From NCBI GenBank assembly GCA_031761405.1, contig JASEVX010000006.1, positions 32,048,117-32,112,116 of the forward strand: 64,000 bases of DNA, given 5' to 3'. Position 1 is the stretch's first letter, and every line of letters begins with the position of its first letter. The position numbers were made by a program, and so were the translations under genes. This DNA is from Serripes groenlandicus (Eukaryota; Mollusca; Bivalvia; Cardiida; Cardiidae). The notes below the pieces were generated by a model. That model made no database searches, was not told where the DNA came from, and saw only the letters and a program-made list of their open reading frames with translations. Shown here piece after piece: positions 59,768 to 64,000 of the stretch.

Positions 59768-59933
59768 GCTTATATGACTAAGTGATATGAAGAGTGCAGA
59801 TCCAGTTCAGACTGTGCTGATAAGCAGGTTAGTCTGCGAGTTCGAAAATACCGTAAACATGATGTCCATGCAACGAACGTTACATGGTTTGTAAGTATCT
59901 AGAATATATCACATTCATTAAACAGTCATGACA

Positions 59934-60135
59934 TCACAGAATCGCGTATTTAAGTTCCACAATAACGGCTATCAATACTGGCACCATGACCAAGCAGCCA
60001 TTGATACCTTCACCGTTGATCAGCCATTGCTGCCCTTGTATCCGACCCGGGCTGTTCGTGTAGATACTGCCGAGGACGGTCGGGTTGTATCGATTCCAAA
60101 ACCAGTGCATTAATGTCGGGGCCCACAATGAATAC
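59934..60135 (-). CDS. CPBP intramembrane metalloprotease, last coding exon
   Basis: On the minus strand this exon encodes YSLWAPTLMHWFWNRYNPTV, then LGSIYTNSPGRIQGQQWLIN, then GEGINGCLVMVPVLIAVIVE and LKYAIL, ending at TGA (59934-59936). LMHWFWN is the HxxxN motif found in the last catalytic helix of CPBP proteases. The hydrophobic stretch near the C-terminus looks like a final membrane helix. The acceptor is CTTGTATTTCAG, ending at 60136, a strong site. Codon phase fits the upstream exon at 63468-63617 exactly across a 3.3-kb intron full of tandem repeats. The plus-strand frame over the same bases is a shadow. Confidence 0.75.
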
Positions 60136-60420
60136 CTGAAATACAAGAAGTCTTATACAGATATTACTGTCAACAATTCATACAAACACGTCCACGGGAA
60201 AATGTACAAATTGACAGTCTAGTTACATATGAGCAAGTTCAAGGTCTGATAAAGATCTACATTGTTCCGATATTACTTACATACGCCTAATAGAAGATTC
60301 TGTCAACAAGACGGAGTAGATGTTTCGGCTGATCAGAAATGCCAACATGCACATTAACACAAATACGGACTCATTTATACCTGATGCTAGATGTGGCTAA
60401 TAGCCAGAACTATCATAAAT

Positions 60421-61530
60421 ACACCGTAAGACTTGGGGTACCAATTAAGGTGTGTGAGTGACTATTGTCTTCAATAATCCGCAGGTCCTACGGTACCAAT
60501 AAAAGTGTGTGACTGGCTCCCGTCTTTAATAGTCCGCAGAACTTACGGTACCAAGAACATTTTGTGACTGGCTCCAGTCTTTAATAATCCGCAGGACTTA
60601 CGGTACCAATAAAAGTTTGTGACTGGCTCACCCTTGTAATAGTCCGCAGGACTTACGGTACCAATAAACGTTTGTGACTGACTCCCGTCTTTAATAATCC
60701 GCAGGACTTACGGTACCATTAATAGTTTGTGATTGGCTCCCCTCTTTAATGGTCAGCAGGCTCCCCTCTTTAATAGTCAGCAGGACTATCGGCACCAATA
60801 ACAGTTTGTGACTGGCTCCCCTCTTTAATAGTCCGCAGCACTTACGGTAACAATAACAGTTTGTGACTGGCTCCCCTCTTTTATAGTCCGCAGCACTTAC
60901 GGTAACAATAACAGTTTGTGACTGACTCCCGTCTTTAATAATCCGCAGGACTTACGATACCAATAACAGTTGTGCCTGGTTCACTCTTTAAAAAGTCCAA
61001 AGGACTTACGGTACCAAATACAGTTTGTGGCTGACTCCTGTCTTTAATAATCCGCAGGACTTACGGTACCAATAACAGCTTGTGACTGGCTCCCGTCTTT
61101 AATAAACCGCGAAAATACGATACCAATAAAAGTTTGTAACTGACTCCCGCCTTTAATAATCCGCAGGACTTACGATACCAATAAAAGTTTTTGACTGGCT
61201 CCCGTCTTTAATAATCCGCAGGACTTACGATACCAATAAAAGTTTTTTGACTGGCTCCCGTCTTTAATAATCCGTAGGACTTACGGTACCGATAACAGTT
61301 TGTGGACTGGCTCCCCTCTTTAATAATCCGCAGGACTTACGATACCAATAAAAGTTTGTGACTGACTCCCGCCTTTAATAATCCGCAGGACTTACGATAC
61401 CAATAAAAGTTTTTTGACTGGCTCCCGTCTTTAATAATCCGTAGGACTTACGGTACCGATAACAGTTTGTGGACTGGCTCCCCTCTTTAATAATCCGCAG
61501 GACTTACGATACCAAGAGAAGTTTGTGGCA
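60421..61530. repeat. Minisatellite, about 20 units of about 55 bp
   Basis: The unit reads roughly AATAATCCGCAGGACTTACG, GTACCAATAAAAGTTTGTGA, CTGGCTCCCGTCTTT. Spacing between successive AATARTCCGCAG starts is 55 bp where counted (60528, 60583, 60638). The units differ by substitutions and small indels. The distal part shows a higher-order duplication of about three units. Confidence 0.92.
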
Positions 61531-62127
61531 CCCGTTAATGATTCTCCACATGACTACGGTATCAATACGTAGGAAACTGATGTCCTATTACCTCGGGTCA
61601 TCTCACCTTTTATTCTCTCAATATGTCTCATAGTCTCCATTCTGGTATTATTATAACGGTGTGTTATGCTGTGTTAGTGACAGAAGTATTAGAAAATGAC
61701 TCACTCTCACATTCTCACTCAATATTATGAAAATTAGTTGCCCTACATATAGTCTAAAACAGAGTGAAACAAATAAGACAAAACAATATGTAATATGTGG
61801 GAGCAGTCAGAAATAGTATGCTTCCACGACGATTCCAAGCTATCTTGAACGCAAAATGGTGTATTCAAATGTCCTTCTAAGTTCACGCCAATCAGTGTTG
61901 CCACATGCCTGTCCCTAAACATATGGATCAGAAAGAGAAATGGATAAAACTACAAAAGTCAAACCCATCACATTTAAAAACATTAAAAACAACCATTTAC
62001 CCAACCATTTACTAGTTAACATTATTTCTATATCCGACTCTAACTATAGTTTCCCAGTTTAAGGTGCCAATAATTTATCCACAGGACTCTAGTGGTATTC
62101 GCATGATAACTCATGAATATTCTCTCT

Positions 62128-62215
62128 TTAACCCTTACCCTCATACGACAAATCTGCATCCGTATTTTGTCAAAACATAGTAAAATAACTGAAAGGATAA
62201 CCTATGACAAAACAA
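62128..62215. repeat. Family A left end, flanking the 162-bp array
   Basis: Starts TTAACCCTTACCCTCATACG with ACAAATCTGCA and GTCAAAACATAG, then AACCTATGACAAAACAAGAG, where similarity to A ends and the array follows after about 65 bp. Confidence 0.75.
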
Positions 62216-62278
62216 GAGCTTACGGAGGACAGCATGCTCGACTCGTTTGTGCTTGCCAATAAAACGTAAAAAGATTTT

Positions 62279-63385
62279 TGTAAGTGTTTAAGCTATATCT
62301 CAAATTGTTTTGAAAAAAATTGATTTGGTATGAATAACTTAACCAAATTATTAATCGACAGAGTTATGTACCCTTGTCTGTTGATGGAGGTAATGATGAT
62401 AAATAAGTATTGTATAAGTGTATAAGCTAAATCACTAATGGTTTTGAAAAAAAGTGGGGTGGTATGAAAAACTTAACCAAAATTCCAAGGCCATAATTCT
62501 TACAAAAACATTGGCAGAGTTATGTACTATTGTCTGTTGCTGGGGTAATGATGGTGAAAAAGTGTTGTAAGTTTCAAAGCAATATCTGTATTGGTTTTGA
62601 AAAAAAGTAAATTGGTACAAAAAACTTAACCAAAAGTCTGAGTCGAAAAAGGGCCATAATTCTTACAAAAATCTTGACAGAGTTATGTACTCTTGTCTGT
62701 TGATGGAGTGTATGATGGTGAACAAGTGTTGTAAGTTTCGAAGCCATATCTGTAATGGTTTTGAAAATAAGTAAATTGGTACAAAAAACTTAACCAAAGT
62801 CCTAAGTCGAAAAAGGGCCATAATTCTTACGAAAATCTTGACAGAGCTAAGGACTTTTGTTTGTTGATAGAGGTAATGATTGTGAATTAGTGTTGTAAGT
62901 TTCAAAGCAATATCTGTAATGGTTTTGAAAAAAAGTAAATTGGTACAAAAAACTTAACCAAAATTCTAACTAAAAAAAGGGCAATAATTCATACAAAAAC
63001 CTTTACAGAGTTATGACCTCTTGTCTGTTGATGGAGGTAATGATGGTGAAAAAGTGTTGTAAGTTTCAAAGCAATATCTGTATTGGCTTTGAAAGAAAGT
63101 AAATTAACTTAACCAAAATTCTAAGTCGAAGAAGGGCAATAATTCATACAAAAACCTTGAAGTGATGTAAGTTTCGAATCCATATCTGTAATTGTTTTGA
63201 AAAAAAAAGTGAATAGGTACAAAAAACTTAACCACATTTCTAAGTAAAAAAGGGGCCATAATTCTTACAAAAACCTCGACAGAGTTATGTACTCTTGTCT
63301 GTTGATGGAGGTAATGATGGTGAATACGTGTTGTAAGTTTCAAAGCAATATCTGTAATGGTTTTTTGGTACAAAAACCTTAACCA
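62279..63385. repeat. Tandem array of about 7 units of about 155-165 bp
   Basis: Each unit has CAGAGTTATGTACTCTTGTC, TGTTGATGGAGGTAATGATG, GTTGTAAGTTTCAAAGC, CAATATCTGTAATGG and AAAAAACTTAACC, then GGGCCATAATTCTTACAAAA. Unit starts occur near 62359, 62512, 62677, 62839 and 63003. One later unit is shortened (around 63150). Confidence 0.9.
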
Positions 63386-63386
63386 A

Positions 63387-63430
63387 GGTATGTTTTCAAA
63401 GTCGTCTGCTGCAGATTTGCGTATGAGCTG
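63387..63430. repeat. Family A right end, flanking the 162-bp array
   Basis: GTATGTTTTCAAAGTCGTCT then GCTGCAGATTTGCGTATGAG is the right third of a family A element. The terminal GGGTTAA is absent. It directly abuts the array and lies 38 bp from the CPBP exon. Confidence 0.75.
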
Positions 63431-63467
63431 TTTAAAAACTGTGCGGTTTGTACAAGAAATGCCTTAC

Positions 63468-63617
63468 CCAGATTTGACGGCGAGCCAACCATGCGGGAAC
63501 GCTGACATGACGCACGAGAGAAACTGGACTGTGATGGTGGTGTACGGCCTGTTGATGTTCAGCTTCTTGGATAAAAGGACCATTATCGGTACGTGGTACA
63601 ATCCCCAGACAATGCCA
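63468..63617 (-). CDS. CPBP intramembrane metalloprotease, penultimate coding exon
   Basis: On the minus strand this 150-bp exon reads GIVWGLYHVPIMVLLSKKLN followed by INRPYTTITVQFLSCVMSAF and PHGWLAVKSG. WGLYHVP fits the second conserved motif of CPBP (CAAX protease and bacteriocin-processing, Abi/Rce1-like) enzymes, where a histidine about four residues after an aromatic residue binds the catalytic metal in the membrane. The acceptor is TTTGTCTTTTAG, ending at 63618, and the donor is TCTGG/GTAAGG at 63467. The two leftover bases GG join the first G of the next exon to give glycine, making VKSG-YSLWAP, which resembles the family's usual SGSLWP turn. The EExxxR motif, expected in an earlier exon, lies off the right edge. 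The substrate is unknown. Confidence 0.75.
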
Positions 63618-63815
63618 CTAAAAGACAAACAACATTTTGTGTATCGATCCTTTGCCTGTTAGAAAGGACACTAAGAAGCATGCGTCAAGTCAGACCTGAC
63701 CAGGCTCGGTACTGTTGGCTGCTCAATTCATTATTGTTTCCTTCATCTTCCTAGAACTGCCTTTGGACTCGTTTTCATGTCTCAGGAAATCCGAACCTCT
63801 AAGGTCTTGAAATAA

Positions 63816-64000
63816 GCTCTTCCAACATACAACAGATCTACAGCAGACGACTTCGAAAATATCTAGGTAAAAATGTGGAAACACTCTATAAAATGTGTTA
63901 ATGTTATTAAATGGAGTTTAAAACATTGTCGCAAAAAGAGAAATTGCTCATTATGAGTTATTTCTACTTTTGCCACAAAGCGTTCAAATGTCGTGTGCTG
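63816..64000. mobile_element. Family A MITE cut by the window edge
   Basis: AGCTCTTCCAACATACAACA start, AGAAATTGCTCATTATGAG centre; the right end runs off the sequence. Confidence 0.75.

Larger units (their letters stand above)
46650..59933. other. Intergenic region between convergent ESRP and CPBP genes
   Basis: Thirteen kilobases with no exon I can support on either strand. It carries eight or so family A copies and fragments, two family C copies, several SINEs, a long hairpin at 51640-51762, a purine-rich microsatellite and a few short open frames listed separately. 53500-55900 shows only AT-rich sequence. Confidence 0.65.
60136..63467 (-). other. CPBP gene intron filled by two tandem arrays
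   Basis: Bounded by GTAAGG (high-coordinate side) and TTTCAG (low-coordinate side) on the minus strand. About two thirds of its 3,332 bp is tandem repeat (60421-61530 and 62279-63385). The rest is AT-rich sequence at 61540-62120 and family A element ends. Confidence 0.7.

Noticed and set aside
60421..61530. Regularly spaced repeats reminiscent of a CRISPR array
   Set aside because: Units are contiguous 55-bp minisatellite copies without unique spacers, and the locus is in a eukaryotic intron.
63357..63662. 101-codon plus-strand open frame at the right end
   Set aside because: It is the antisense shadow of the CPBP exon plus a family A end; the minus strand has splice sites, phase match and catalytic motifs.
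1..64000. Transposase or reverse transcriptase coding sequence
   Set aside because: None of the open frames shows such domains; all mobile elements here look non-autonomous.

Overview
The window is nuclear DNA of an animal: AT-rich, intron-rich, and dominated by short interspersed repeats. Two protein-coding genes can be supported. The dense load of palindromic MITE-like elements, the tRNA-derived SINEs whose 3' part ends in a GTTGAAAGCGGCGTAAAAC-type block, and a diverged invertebrate-type protein suggest a mollusc, most likely a bivalve. That placement rests on remembered repeat character and was not checked by a search.

Gene 1, plus strand, 6844-45191: the 3' part of an epithelial splicing regulatory protein gene (ESRP, fusilli family). 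Eleven coding exons were joined by splice sites and codon phase. They give 655 residues: the end of the N-terminal RNase H-like domain, three quasi-RRM domains, a proline-rich linker and a complete fourth RRM-like domain. Every junction keeps the reading frame. The start codon and first exon(s) were not found in positions 1-6843, so they probably lie upstream of the window. Introns range from 458 bp to 17.9 kb and hold most of the repeats.

Gene 2, minus strand, 63617 down to 59934: the last two coding exons of a CPBP (CAAX protease / Rce1-like) intramembrane metalloprotease. They carry the WxxxH and HxxxN motifs. The exons are separated by a 3.3-kb intron that consists largely of two tandem arrays (about 55-bp and about 162-bp units). 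The 5' part of the gene lies beyond the right edge. The two genes are convergent, with 14.7 kb of repeat-rich intergenic DNA between their stop codons.

Repeats fall into a few families, labelled here A to E. Family A (over 30 copies or pieces) and family B (7) are palindromic elements bounded by TTAA and a CCCTTTCCC or CTCTTTCAGCGCC end, as expected of piggyBac-type MITEs. Family C (14) is a fold-back element of about 250 bp ending in GAGCCGTCCCGCGAG. Family D is a set of tRNA-derived SINEs, several with internal tandem duplications. Family E (4) is a hairpin element with a central GAATCGTCTC palindrome. Nested insertions, tandem arrays and direct duplications are described individually. No CRISPR array, rRNA gene, convincing functional tRNA gene or transposase coding sequence was seen.
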